From Ahaetulla prasina (lineage: Eukaryota; Chordata; Lepidosauria; Squamata; Colubridae): DNA of 64,000 nt. Positions 1 to 10,263 of this stretch are shown in pieces. The notes under the pieces are model-generated. The model saw only the letters and a list, made by a program, of their open reading frames with translations. It did no database searches and was not told the DNA's origin. The DNA is taken from contig NC_080541.1 of assembly GCF_028640845.1 (NCBI RefSeq), forward strand, positions 158,542,502-158,606,501, read 5' to 3'. The position numbers and the translations under genes are program-made. Each line of letters begins with the position of its first letter. The first letter of the stretch is position 1.

Positions 1-128
1 TGTTAAGTGAGTCACTGTAGTTGTTAAATTAGTAATATGGTTGTTCAGTGAACCTGGCTTCTCCCCTGACTCTGTCAGAAAGTCTCAAAAGGTGATCACA
101 TGACCCCCAGCACACTGCAATCATCATC

Positions 129-542
129 ATAGCAATAGCAATAGCACTTAGACTTGTATACCACTTCATAGTGCTTTACAGCCCTCTCTTAGCAGTTTAC
201 AGCATATTGCTCCCAACAATCTGGGCCCTCATTTTACTGATCTTGGAAGGATGGAAGCTAACCTTGAGCCGGTGAGAAGTGAAGTCCTGGAGTGAGCAGT
301 GAGTTAGCCTGCAATATAGTGGTGGATTTGTACCGGTTCGCCCCGGATCGGGTGAACCGGTAGTGGCGGCAGTGGGAGGCTCCACCCACCTGCCCGGATA
401 TCTCACAGATGCTCTGTTCATACGCAGAAGCACTGTGCGTGCGTAGGCACACACACTCCCATTTCTGAACCAGTAGCAAAGGTAAGTGGAACCCACTACT
501 GCTGCAATACTGCATTCTAACCACTGCACCACCACAGCTCTT
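129..542 (-). mobile_element. Sauria-type tRNA-derived SINE, interrupted
   Basis: Reverse-complement SINE: it begins with the (tagcaa)n tail, then cacttagacttgtatacc, caacaatctgggccctcatttt, and ends with ctaaccactgcaccaccac, the complement of the tRNA-like head with the A-box region. The body is split by a 185-bp hAT MITE at 317-501. Sauria SINEs are known to be mobilised by BovB LINEs, and a BovB end is present in this window. It is inserted in the MITE covering 1-685. Confidence 0.85.
317..501. mobile_element. hAT-type MITE inside the SINE
   Basis: Imperfect terminal inverted repeats tagtggtggattt and aacccactactg bound a 185-bp non-coding element. It is flanked by an exact 8-bp target duplication ctgcaata (309-316 and 502-509), the hallmark of hAT transposition. 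Interior contains ccggttcgcc/ggtgaaccgg inverted motifs and a run of tgcgtgcg-type sequence. Confidence 0.9.
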
Positions 543-969
543 AAATATGAGTTAGTTGCCAAGTGTCTGAATTCTGCTCATGTGACCATGGGGATGCTGC
601 AATGGTCGTAAGTGTGAAAAATGGTCATAAGCAAGTTTTTTCTGTGTGGTTGTAACTTTGAAGGTCACTAAAAGGACTATCTGTAGTTGAAACTAGTACC
701 CATTTGCCCCATTGCAAAATTATAGTTGAAGAAATTAAGAAATTAAAAGAAGTTAGCAAAAAGAAACCCGCAGCTTGCCTTGTTGGTTCAGCATCATGAA
801 AAAGGCTTTATATTGGCCACTGCAAAATAGCTATGGTTTCCACATGGAACCATATCTTCCCTTGCTCTAAATGGTAGGTGTCAGATTTGTCCTTTTATCC
901 GAAGTTAAATCATGGATGAAGCTGGTTTTATTCCAGACAGATCTGGCATTTGGTACCATCAGTCTAAGC

Positions 970-1272
970 CAGTGGTGAAATCCATTTTTTTTCACTACTG
1001 GTTCTGTGGGCATGGCTTGGTGGGCGTGGTGTTTCTTGGTGGGCGTGGCAGGAGAAGGATACTGCAAAATCTTCATTCCCACTCCAGTCCAGGGGAAGGA
1101 TACTGCAAAATCCCCATTCTCCCACACTCCTGGGGGAAGGATATTGCAAAATCTCCAATCCCACCCCACTCTGGGGCCAGCCAGAGGTGGTATTTGCCAG
1201 TTCTCCGAACTACTCAAAATTTCCACTACCGGTTCTCCAGAACCTGTCAGAACCTGCTGGATTTCGCAACTG
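970..1272. mobile_element. hAT-type MITE, 303 bp
   Basis: Starts cagtggtgaaatcc and ends ggatttcgcaactg, with an exact 8-bp duplication gtctaagc on both sides (962-969, 1273-1280). The interior carries repeats of gaaggatactgcaaaatc and the paired motifs ctactggttctgtgg / ccactaccggttctcc. Relatives at 46335-46642 and 49648-49881. The several ORFs across it are chance frames. Confidence 0.92.
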
Positions 1273-1756
1273 GTCTAAGCCCATAGTTCCCAGAAATCCA
1301 GTTATTTCCTTCCTGAGCTGAGACTGAGGAAATCAGAAATAGAAATTGGAAACCAACTGTTAATCTCTCTTCCACTGAATTCCACTGAATCTCTTCTGAT
1401 TTTTCCTTGTGGCCTGAAACGAAGGTATCCTATTTAACCTAGATGTTTCATCATATGAGCAATATGATTGGTGAGAAGCAGGGGATTTCTGCCAGTGTCA
1501 GGAGAAGGCGGGAAAGGGCTGAGGTTCAGTTGTGTTCCAGTGGCAGGAGGTCCAATCCATTTGGAAGTCATCACAGATATGCTTTTTTTAGTTGTTATCC
1601 AAAGTTTTGGAAGATTTTTTTTAAAATTGAAATCTTAAGACATTACCCCGTGTTTTTTTTTCTTCCCTTCATGAGAAATATGGATATATGTATGTGGATT
1701 CATATGTAGATTTCTTTTAACATTTTTTAACCAGGTTGAAGTTGTTATAAGCTAGC

Positions 1757-2405
1757 AGTGTGCAGGAGCTTTTGGCAGCCATGTGCAGCAGCTGCCAAAA
1801 AAGCCAACACAGTTCTGGGCTGCATAAACAGAGGGATAGACTCAAGATCACGCGAAGAGTTAATACCACTTTATAATGCCTTGGTAAGGCCACATTTGGA
1901 ATATTGCATTCAGTTTTGGTCGCCACGATGTAAAAAGGATGTTGAGACTCTAGAAAGAGCGCAGAGAAGAGCAACGAAGATGATTAGGGGACTGGAGACT
2001 AAAACATATGAAGAACAGTTGCAGGAACTGGGTATGTCTAGTTTAATGAAAAGAAGGACCAGGGGAGACATGATAGCACTTTTCCAATATCTCAGAGGCT
2101 GCCACAAAGAAGAGGGAGTCAAGCTATTCTCCAAAGCACCTGAAGGCAGGACAAGAAGCAATGGGTGGAAACTAATCAGGGAGAGAAGCAACTTAGAACT
2201 AAGGAGAAATATCCTGACAGTCAGAACAATTAATGAGTGGAACAACTTGCCTGCAGAAGTTGTGAATGCTCCAACACTGGAAATTTTTAAGAAAATGTTG
2301 GATAGCCATTTGTCTGAAATGGTGTAGGGTTTCCTGCCTGGGCAGGGGGTTGGACTAGAAGACCTCCAAGGTCCCTTCCAACTCTGTTATTATGTTATGT
2401 TATTA
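1757..2405 (+). pseudogene. CR1 LINE, 5'-truncated 3' end with ORF2 C-terminus
   Basis: An open frame at 1758-2327 encodes the C-terminal end of a CR1 ORF2 reverse transcriptase polyprotein. Recognisable in order: VRPHLEYCIQFWSP, LERAQRRATKMIRGLE, RRTRGDMIALFQYL, then INEWNNLPAEVVNAPTLEIFKKMLD just before the stop. The 3' UTR follows (ggttggactagaagacctcc, ccttccaactctg) and ends in tattatgttatgttatt, the usual CR1 terminus. The catalytic reverse transcriptase core is missing, as expected for 5' truncation during target-primed reverse transcription. It cannot be autonomous. Confidence 0.93.
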
Positions 2406-2544
2406 CTTTGTGAAAGGCTTTAGATATCCCTGCTAGAAAGTGGGATATTTACTACAACGAGAAACCTAAATCTTGAAATTATTTCATTGAAAATCATAAC
2501 CTTCTTCAGAAGAATGCACAAAATGATGGTGGAACAAAAAATAC

Positions 2545-2990
2545 ATGATCCAGAAGAATATTTTTTTTAAAAAAATATTGGTGACAGTTTTAACAAACAC
2601 ATTATATTTACCAGTTAGGATGCTGCTAAGGATTTTCCAAAAATATTACAAGGATGTTTTGAATTTGACTTTTACTTTGATTAGAGACCAGATAATTATG
2701 GCTGGGGATTTTAATCAAGTTTTATCTTTATTTGATTGGAATACTAACCCACCTGAATCTAATTCTTGTTACACAGTAAGTTTTGGAAGCTTATATACTG
2801 GAGTTTAATTTGGAATATATGACATTTAAACCCATTGCAACAGGAATATTTTAATGTACATCAGAGTTATTCTCTTTTAGATTATTTTTGTTACCTTATT
2901 CCTTAGTTGACTATATTAATAAATATGATATTGGTACTAGATTACTAATAGGAATTTCTGGGAGGAAAGAAATGCGAAATTTTATATTTC
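2545..2990 (+). pseudogene. L1-type LINE ORF2 endonuclease relic
   Basis: The frame 2545-2808 contains IIMAGDFNQVLSLFDWN, matching the GDFN motif of the APE-type endonuclease of L1 ORF2. A second frame at 2888-3145 has DYINKYDIGTRLL, like the L1 endonuclease end before the SDH motif. The two frames are separated by stops, so this is a decayed fragment of roughly the last half of the endonuclease domain. Other LINE clades share GDFN; the L1 call rests on the downstream DYI.K.DIGTR pattern. No 3' tail is visible. Confidence 0.6.
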
Positions 2991-2999
2991 TTTCTTTCT

Positions 3000-3802
3000 C
3001 TTCTTTCTTTTTAATTCCCACAAAGGTAATTAGAAGTATTCCTAATTATGTGTCAAGCTCCAAAACCCAAGAAAGGCACATGGTGATTCTTCTAAGCAGA
3101 TTTCTTTATTGTTCTACCCCTACAGACAGAATCTTGCCAAACTGAAATAGACTATTACCTACATGAAGCATATAATGTGAGAATTATTAGGGAGGGGCTG
3201 TCTTCACCCTCTTTCTTTCACACAAATTCTCTGAACTCATCTGCCTCTTACTCCTCTGGAAAGCCCTCCCTGACTCTTGGAAATTCAAACTAGATTCCAC
3301 CACATCCTGAAAGAGAGATGGCTTTCTGAGCTGCTCATGATCTCCAGCTTGTATTCTTTCTATTGAAAAGCAGCGTAAAAGAATTCTCAGTCTCTGAACA
3401 TGCATTTAACTGACTCCTGGTCTCTTCTAATCCCCTTGGTTCAGCAAAAGCTTAAAAAATACTAAATGAATAAATAGAACATTTAGAAGAAAAATACTCA
3501 GGCTATCTTGCAGATAAAGTTACTCAAATCTTCCCTTAGTTGCAACCTGGCTGGGCAGGTCAGGGTCAGGTGCCTAGAACTCAGCTTTTTATGGTATGAC
3601 TTGAGATGGGTCTGAGATGGTGATCTGGATGAAGAATACAGGGTTCACTGTGGTGTTATTTTGACTTTCTATAAAATGGATCCAGATCTTCCCTGGGATA
3701 CTGAAGGAGCCAGGGAGATAACCTATAATTGGGTCCAGGTTGGGGTGTTGGTCTCGTTGAGAGAGGGATATCAATAGTTGTAACAAAAAAATTAATATCA
3801 AT
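3000..3802. other. No gene seen; possible LTR relic on the minus strand at 3050-3420
   Basis: No reading frame here resembles a protein I know. On the minus strand, AATAAA (complement of tttatt near 3102) lies about 50 bases upstream of a cttgaca end (tgtcaag, 3050), a layout also seen at 9964-10263, so a solo LTR is possible but the other boundary and target duplications were not found. 3765-3812 holds two copies of atatcaatagttgtaa. Confidence 0.25.
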
Positions 3803-3812
3803 AGTTGTAAAC

Positions 3813-5163
3813 AAAAACAGGGGTTGTTCCTCTGCCTTGGTCCTATTAGATCTCTCAGCGGCTTTTGATACCATCGACCATGGTATCCTGCTGCGCCGGT
3901 TGGAGGGATTGGGAGTGGGAGGCACCGTTTACCAGTGGTTCTCCTCCTATCTCTCCGACCGGTTGCAGACGGTGTTGACAGGGGGGCAGAGGTCGTCCTC
4001 GAGGGGCCTCACTTGTGGGGTACCTCAGGGGTCGATTCTCTCGCCTACCCTGTTCAACATCTACATGAAGCCGCTGGGTGAGGTCATCAGTGGTTTCGGG
4101 GTGAGTTATCATCTGTACGCTGATGATACTCAGCTGTACTTTTCCACCCCGGACCACCCCAACGAAGCGATCGAAGTGCTGTCCCGGTGCCTGGAAGCCG
4201 TACGGGTCTGGATGGGGAGAAACAGACTCAAGCTCAATCCCTCCAAGACGGAGTGGCTGTGGATGCCGGCACGCCGGTACAGTCAGCTGCTCCCGCAGCT
4301 GACTGTTGGGGGCGAGTTAGTGGCCCCAAAGGAGGTGGTTCGCAACTTGGGCGTCCTCCTGGATGGTCGGCTGTCCTTTGATGAACATCTGGCGGCTGTC
4401 ACCAGGAGGGCCTTTTACCAAGTTCGCTTGGTTCGCCAGTTGCGTCCCTTCCTTGACCGGGAGGCCTTATGACAGTCACTCACGCTCTGGTTACGTCTCG
4501 GCTGGATTATTGCAATACTCTCTACATGGGGCTGCCCTTGAGGTGCACCCGGAGGCTGCAGTTAGTCCAGAATGCAGCTGCGCGAGTGGTAATGGGAGCC
4601 GCTTGTGGCTCCCATGTAACACCACTGCTCCGTAGTCTGCACTGGCTTCCTGTAGTCTTTCGGGTGCGCTTCAAGATCCTGGTTACCACCTTTAAAGCGC
4701 TCCATGGCTTAGGACCCGGGTACTTACGAGACCGCCTGCTGTTACCTTATGCCTCCCATCGACCAGACGCTCACAGAGAGGGCCTTCTCAGGGTGCCGTC
4801 CGCCAAACAATGTTGGCTGGCGGCCCCCAGGAGTAGGGCCTTCTCTGTGGGAGCACCGATGCTCTGGAACGAACTCCCCCCTGGCTTACGTCAAGTGCCT
4901 GATCTTCGGACCTTTCGTTGTGAGCTAAAAACATATTTATTCATTCAAGCAGGACTGGCATAAATAGTTGATTTTAAATTGGGGTTTTAGTAATATTTTA
5001 AATTTTTAAATCTTTTAAATTACCGGCCGTTTAGTAATAGTTTATTTTAATTTCTTTTAATTGTATATATTTTGTATTTTATTCCGGCTGTACACCGCCC
5101 TGAGTCCTTCGGGAGAAGGGCGGTATAAAAATTTAATAAAATAAAATAAATAAATAAATAAAA
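3813..5163 (+). pseudogene. L2-clade LINE, 5'-truncated ORF2 with reverse transcriptase
   Basis: Reverse transcriptase frames run from 3829 to 4963. Motifs in order: [17 protein letters not shown] (palm), [29 protein letters not shown] (catalytic YADD intact), then the L2-type C-terminus with LDYCNTLYMGLP, LQLVQNAAARVV, SLHWLPVVFRVRF, RAFSVGAPMLWNELP. A one-base loss near 4470 relative to the copy at 28006 breaks the frame between LDREAL and VTHALV. The 3' UTR has ccgccctgagtccttcgggagaagggcgg, able to fold as a short hairpin, and ends in aaataaataaata. Flanked by agttgtaaac (3803-3812, 5164-5173), a candidate 10-bp target duplication. The endonuclease and N-terminus are absent. Confidence 0.93.
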
Positions 5164-5848
5164 AGTTGTAAACCTAATCTTGCGCAGCTTCTTCTCCAAA
5201 AACACTACACTACTAACCAGAGCATATAAAACATTTGCTAGACCAATTCTTGAATACAGCTCGACCGTTTTGAACCCATACCACATTTCTGACATCAATA
5301 CGATTGAACGTGTCCCGAAATATTTAACAAGAAGAGTTCCACTCTGAATACAACAAAATACCTTATGCCACCAGACTTGAAATCCTGGGTTTAGAAAATT
5401 TAGAACTACGCCGCCTTCAACATGACCTGAGTTTAACTCATAGAATCATCTATTACAGTGTCCTTCAGCCTTAATTGCAACAATACACGAGCACACAATA
5501 GATTTAAGCTTAATGTTAACCTCTCCAATCTTGATTGCAGAAAATATGACTTCAGTAACAGAGTTGTTAATGCTTGGAATACACTACCTGACTCTGTGGT
5601 CTCTTCCCAAAATCCCCAAAGCTTCAACCAAAAACTATCTACCATTGACATCACCCCATTCTTAAGAGGTTTGTAAGGGGCGTGCATAAGAGCACAAACA
5701 TGCCTACCGCTCCTGTCCTATTGTTTCCTTTTGTTATATCCAATTAATATAGTCACTGCATACTTATAGTCATATATATGCTTATATATTGTACAATTAT
5801 TTCATGCTTATGCTTATATATACTGTGTGACTAAATAAATAAATAAAT
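5164..5848 (+). pseudogene. CR1-like LINE (family B), 3' end
   Basis: Matches the LINE family found at 30284, 33780, and on the minus strand at 17580 and 61965. Decayed frames carry KTFARPILEY, LEILGLENLELRRL, DCRKYDFSNRVVNAWNTLP and LRGL before the stop near 5676. The 3' UTR has ggggcgtgcataagagcac, then AT-rich sequence ending aaataaataaataaa. A deletion after cttgaata... and several shifts break the frame. It begins immediately at the target duplication of the L2 copy, so one LINE apparently inserted beside or in the other. Confidence 0.85.
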
Positions 5849-6083
5849 AGCAATAGCACTTAGACTTATATACTGCTTTACAGTACTTTACAGCCCTCTC
5901 TAAGCGGTTTACAGAGTCAGCCTATTGCCCCCAACAATTTGAGTCCTTATTTTACCCACCTCAGAAGGATGGAAGGCTGGGTCAACCTTGAGCCTGGTGA
6001 GCTTTGATCTGCCAAATTACAGGCAGCTGGCAGTCAGCAGAAGTAGCCCGCATACTGCACTCTAACCAATTCACCACTAGGCT
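5849..6083 (-). mobile_element. Sauria-type SINE
   Basis: Begins tagcaatagcacttagac (complement of the 3' tail), followed by tttacagccctctctaag and cccccaacaatttgagtcc, ends ctaaccaattcaccactag. Its tail is fused to the (aaat)n tail of the LINE before it, so the SINE inserted in or next to the LINE tail. Degenerate tRNA-like head. Near 6085 cataaaggctcataaagg is a short tandem repeat. Confidence 0.85.
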
Positions 6084-6921
6084 CATAAAGGCTCATAAAG
6101 GATAAGGTGGTGAAGAACGTAGTGGTGTGCTCCCTCCTCAAGAGCCTGGCCTTGTACCCTTAAGAAGAAGAGAAATGCTTGTTGAATTCCTGAATGAAAG
6201 AAATAAAGTATATATTGCACAGATGAAATGTTGTTGTGTATATTTTGCTTACCATTGGAAACCTTTTGCAGCATATCTTTTTGTTAGATAAGAATGTGTC
6301 TGCTAACTATTAGAGTAATGGTATTTCAGGAATAAAGTACTGCATCGTTTTTTCATATATATATTTTTAAAGCAAGTGCATATTATAAAGCACTTTAGAT
6401 AATGGTTGCTGGTGTATGTTATCTTTCCAAGATATTTCATCATTTTGACAACTTTATCTTTTGGCAAGCTGCTATGTGGTTTCACTACATTATCATATTA
6501 AATCAGTTTTGAACAAGATATTTTAAATGATAGTTATATCACAACTTTAAAGAATAATAATTAGAGGTAAACAAACTTCATATTGGAATAGCTAAAAACT
6601 GGGATTGGCACAGGGAACAAAATCAGAACGGAATTTGCTCAGCATTTGATGGTAGAACAGCAAGGTGCAAAAAATCCTGGAAAACGTAATTACCTGATAT
6701 TCACCCAAGGAAAATTAATATCTGGAAAAGCATCCAGAACTGGCATCCAGGTGCTGTGAAGTGAATGGGATTTAATTTGATAAGTCTCTGAGCATTGGGA
6801 GTTGGCCATGTTTGTATTCCAATACAGATGAGTGCACTTTAGTAACTATGGAGCAATCATCACATCCTGCCTTTCAATCAAACAACATTAAATATTTGTG
6901 GGAAGGATGTTCACCTTATGC
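6084..6921. other. No gene seen
   Basis: AT-rich sequence without a recognisable protein, RNA or repeat family. The short open frames show no conserved motif. Confidence 0.5.
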
Positions 6922-6929
6922 ATCTAACA

Positions 6930-7232
6930 CAGAGGTGTCCAATCTCGGCAACTTTAAGACTTGTAGACCAGTGGTCCCCAATTTTTCTGGATTGGTGGAC
7001 CGGCAGAGGTAGCAGTGCGGTGGTGGTAGTGAACGGAGGAATAGGGGTTGATTTCACACTTTCACAAATAAAGCTTGCACACGTGCACGCTCTCACCCAC
7101 CACTTCCATAGCCCAGTTCCCAATGGGCTGCGGCCTGGCACTGGGCTGTGGACTGGGGTTTCGAGAGCCCTGTTGTAGATTTCAACTCCTAGAATTCCCC
7201 AGCTAGGAAGTTGCCAAGGTTGAACACCTCTG
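6930..7232. mobile_element. Palindromic hAT-type MITE, split by another MITE
   Basis: Outer ends cagaggtgtccaatctcggc and ttgccaaggttgaacacctctg are inverted repeats. Flanks atctaaca (6922-6929) and atttaaca (7233-7240) match at 7 of 8 bases. The interior caactttaagacttgtag and tttcaactcctagaattcccc belong to the same small family as 35996-36116 and 15123-15224. It is interrupted at 6969-7172. Confidence 0.82.
6969..7172. mobile_element. hAT-type MITE nested in a MITE
   Basis: Starts cagtggtccccaatttttctgg and ends near gagagccctg. Flanks ttgtagac and ttgtagat match at 7 of 8 bases, and removing the insert restores the expected acttgtagacttcaactcc of the outer element. Its right terminal repeat is decayed. 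Confidence 0.75.
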
Positions 7233-7240
7233 ATTTAACA

Positions 7241-7860
7241 AGAAGAGTTCTGTCTATGGAGATTCCCAGTCATCCAGGCAGGGGTGGGCTGCTGGGGGTT
7301 CACAGGGGTTTGGGAGAACCTCTAGCTAAGATTCTGTGCAGTTCAGGGAACCCCCAAATCAAACTCCTGGCTGTCCCCGCCCACCCCACCCCTCCCAGGA
7401 GTCCCCACATGGCTTGTTTTGAATGCAGATAAGTGCAGGGTGTGCGTGGAGGCTCGGGGAGGGTGAAAAATGGGCCTCCAGAGCCTGGGGAGGCTGTTTT
7501 CGCCCTCCTGGAGGCTCAAGGAAAGCCTCCAGTGCCCAAGGAGGAGAAAAACACCCCCGCCCTGCTGTGGTGCAGGAGGCCGACTAGGCCATGCCCACCC
7601 AACAACCAGGCAGAGAACCCCTTGCTAAAATTTTTGAAGCCCACACCTGCATCCAGGTCATGATTATCCCAAAGGTGCTTTTTCAAGAGGCAACTGGACT
7701 TTCTGGGTTTTTTTTTTCTTTTGAAGATGTTTTGCTTCTCATTCAGAGCTGAAGAAGCTCCTTGGATGAAAAATGAGACATCTTCATAGAAAAACCTGAA
7801 AGTCCAGTTGCTGCTTGAAAAAGCACTTTTGGAACAGGAAGAGTTCTGGTTTGAGAGGGC
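7241..7860. mobile_element. Penelope-like palindromic repeat, interrupted by a hAT MITE
   Basis: Two long inverted arms face each other: 7676-7712 (gtgctttttcaagaggcaac, tggactttctgg) and 7791-7826 (cctgaaagtccagttg, cttgaaaaagcac). Between them lie ttgaagatgttttgcttctc and ctgaagaagctccttgg. Head-to-head partial copies of this kind are usual for Penelope-like elements. The family call is inference; no GIY-YIG or reverse transcriptase part is present. The hAT MITE at 7279-7649 splits the left flank. Confidence 0.5.
7279..7649. mobile_element. hAT-type MITE, 371 bp, GC-rich interior
   Basis: Starts caggggtgggctgctgg, ends gaagcccacacctg, with an exact 8-bp duplication catccagg (7271-7278, 7650-7657). 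The interior repeats ggctcggggaggg / gagcctggggaggc / ctcctggaggctc motifs and is much more GC-rich than its surroundings. No coding capacity. Confidence 0.92.
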
Positions 7861-9009
7861 TACATCCATTTTTTTCCCAGTCATATCACCTTGTAATTGT
7901 TTCCTTCTCTATTCTTTTCTTTTTTTAAAAAAAAATCTAAATTAACTTGCTCATTTTTGGGGGGACAAGCTTCTGATATTCCCCCAGGTCCTGGATGTCA
8001 AACATATATTTGAAAATATTCCTACAGCAATTAAGCTATAACGGCTGAATGATCTAATTACATAAGAATATTTTTAAAAAGGGAGCAATTGGACAGTTAT
8101 ACTGATAATTGGTCTCTGTATACAGTATTTGTTTGTGCAAATCTCATAATATATATGTCAATCTACATTTTTACATTCTATCTTTCTTTGTAGAATTCTT
8201 TTGAAGCCTATGTTTACTTTGATAATGGGTGCATTTTTTATTATCATTTGATGGTGGTTTTTATTTTTATTTTTAAAATATAAATACATACCGGTACATC
8301 TTCTTTAGCTGGAAGAAACATACACTTAGGCAATCAATGGCTACAAATTGTAATGGCTGTATATTACTTTCAGGCTACAGAAGTGCAGGAGATCATGAAT
8401 TGGAGGCAGCTATTGCCTTCAGGCTGGCATGTTTTTGGCTATTTTAAGAACAAAATAGCCTCTTAGTCAAGAGGGCTTATTTTGGCTGTTTGTTATATGC
8501 ATTCTTATGTGGAAGGAAGGAAATACTTATAAAAACTAACTTCTTTTTGGCCAGATGCCCTCTAATTCAGCTTTTATCTTATCTTTAAAACACCACTAAG
8601 TTCAAATGGTTATCTATTAATGATCCATTAGTGCTATTGTCTGATTCCCACTTCTCTGATGGGCTCTGATTATTAATTATGAAAAAATCCTATGAATGAA
8701 CTATAAGTTGCATCTGTCTTCAATTTTAAAATAGCCAAAAAAATGCCATTTAAACTCTACAATCACTAGAAAGAGAAAAAAGGATTAATAGTAATAATAA
8801 TAAAAATGAACTGGAAGTCTACACATTTATATTCTGTTTCTATGGTAAAGGAGTTCTCTGTGACAGAATGTTAATTTTAATACTGTTCTTCCTTCTTCAG
8901 ATATTCTATGAAGTTCTTACTCAAAAACACAAATTAGAAATGCAGCCTCACCAAGTACTTCAGGTTTCTGAAACCACACCAGAGCTAAAGCTCTAGCATC
9001 TGCACATGC
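7861..9009. other. No gene seen
   Basis: AT-rich stretch, no frame with recognisable motifs. It contains short poly-A and AAT runs only. Confidence 0.5.
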
Positions 9010-9020
9010 AGCACAAATAT

Positions 9021-9258
9021 TGTTGTTGTTGTTGTTAGTTGCGAAGTCGTGTCCGACCCATTGCGACCCCATGGACAACATTCCTCCAGGCCTTCCTGTC
9101 CTCTACCATCCTCTGGAGTCCATTTAAACTCATGCCTACTGCTTCAGTGATTCCATCCAGCCACCTCGTTCTCTGTCGTCCCCTTCTTCTTTTGCCCTCA
9201 GTCTTTCCCACCATTAGGCTCTTCTCCAGTGAGTCCTTCTTTCTCATTAGGTGGCCAA
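9021..9258 (-). pseudogene. BovB (RTE-clade) LINE, 3' end with ORF C-terminus
   Basis: The minus-strand frame encodes the BovB ORF2 C-terminus: HLMRKKDSLEKSLMVGKTEG, RRRGRQRTRWLDGITEAVG, then AWRNVVHGVAMGRTRLRN near the stop. The 3' end is acttcgcaactaacaacaac with a (caa)n tail, equivalent to the end of the ruminant BovB. It is flanked by an exact 11-bp duplication agcacaaatat (9010-9020, 9259-9269), so this is a single heavily 5'-truncated insertion of 238 bp. The frame is open to the truncation point. BovB is the known partner of Sauria SINEs and is the textbook case of LINE horizontal transfer among vertebrates. Confidence 0.93.
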
Positions 9259-9465
9259 AGCACAAATATCCAAGCATACAAATATATTTCTTTCTTTGTA
9301 GGTATTTACTCTACATATATGAACCCTGAAGGATGGATTATAGCAACTTTCCAGGTATGTGTTAGAATAAGTCTTACACATACAATGTTTGAAAAGGGTA
9401 GGATAATATTAGTCTGCAACAGTTATCCAAATGGGGGAGATGATAGTCTATTGAGAGACTCTCTA

Positions 9466-9535
9466 TTGAGAGATGGATGGATGGATGGACAGACAGACAG
9501 ACAGACAGATAGATAGACAGATAGATATAGATGAT
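9466..9535. repeat. Compound GATG/GACA/GATA tetranucleotide microsatellite
   Basis: Runs of atgg, then acag, then atag units between 9466 and 9530, immediately before the RTE-like relic. The change of unit along the array suggests point mutation and expansion of derived units. Confidence 0.9.
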
Positions 9536-9960
9536 ATGCCATCAAGTTGGGCTTCTCTTTTAGTGACCATAGATTTTCTCTATTATTATGTGTCCCTAAC
9601 CTAATCTTTCAAGCCTTCCAACAGTGCATTCTTTTCCACCATATCTGATATTGTCCACCTGGCTTCCAGTCACTTTCTTCTACAATTTTCTTTCCAATTT
9701 TCCTCAATTTTAAAATCTTTTCTGGAAAGCTAAGTCTTTGAAATAGTAGGTTGGATAGAAGTTCTCCAAAGTCCTTTTCAACTCTTCTATTCTTTTATTG
9801 TGTTCTTATTCTGTTTAGTGTGTCCAAGTAAGGTAGCTTCAGCCTGTCCATTTGTGCCTCTAGTGAGGACTCTGGATCAATTTATTCAATGACCCATTTG
9901 TTTGTTTTCCTGGCCTGTTATTCAGCTTTTTCAAAATCCAGTATTTGCTTCCATAGAGTG
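9535..9960 (-). mobile_element. Old RTE/BovB-like LINE relic (tentative)
   Basis: Sequence such as gccatcaagttgggcttctc, gtgaccatagattttctc and ttcaagccttccaacagtgc resembles the common RTE-type 3' region (complement) in which the catcaagt..gtgacccc phrase recurs. Strongly decayed, with no usable frame. A CR1-like terminus at 9747-9805 appears to interrupt it. The family call is inference from remembered consensus phrases. Confidence 0.4.
9747..9805 (+). mobile_element. CR1 3' terminus, very short
   Basis: Reads aggttggatagaagttctcc then cttttcaactcttctattc, a diverged version of the CR1 3' UTR seen at 2350-2400. It ends in a ttttattgtgttcttatt tail. Almost completely 5'-truncated insertion. 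Confidence 0.55.
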
Positions 9961-9966
9961 TCACTG

Positions 9967-10263
9967 TCAGGGTTCCAAGGAACACCCCCAACAAAATAAG
10001 GCTCTGAGGCTTGAGGTTCCTCAAAGTTCCAATTTATTAGAGATGTCATGTTGGCACAGCTGGGAAAACCCGAAACTGAAAGCTTCCGGGTTTTCCACAC
10101 CCAGTTGACAGTTCACAGCCCTGCCCCTCACCCACAAGTTCATCACATTGTCCAATCAACTCTTCACACTTAATTGGATACAATTTTCAGGCAGTCTCCA
10201 TCAGACGCAGGCTGTCCTTCAATACAAAATGTTGCTATGACTAACTTTCTACCGCTCCAACAA
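9967..10263 (-). mobile_element. Putative solo LTR
   Basis: On the minus strand it would run from tgttggagcgg to aaccctgaca, a TG...CA layout. AATAAA occurs in ctctaataaattgg on the minus strand, about 75 bases before the proposed 3' end, as expected for an R region. No matching target duplication was found, so the boundaries are provisional. A possible ancient retrotransposon or endogenous retrovirus LTR; no internal coding region is present. Confidence 0.45.

Larger units (their letters stand above)
1..685 (+). mobile_element. TA-flanked MITE (Tc1/mariner, Tigger-like), interrupted
   Basis: The left piece (1-128) and right piece (543-685) match the two halves of the intact copy at 11266-11650, for example the gttaagtgagtcactg and gtgaccatggggatgctgc blocks. 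The 5' end lies outside the window. The right end reads ggactatctgta, a short form of the family terminus. A SINE sits between the pieces at catcat/aaatatgag, rejoining cleanly. No coding capacity. Assignment to a Tigger-like group is inferred from terminal repeats and TA flanks in the intact copy. Confidence 0.75.

Noticed and set aside
1..685. Segmental duplication of the gttaagtgaatcactg sequences across the window
   Set aside because: All copies are explained by one TA-flanked MITE family with its own termini.
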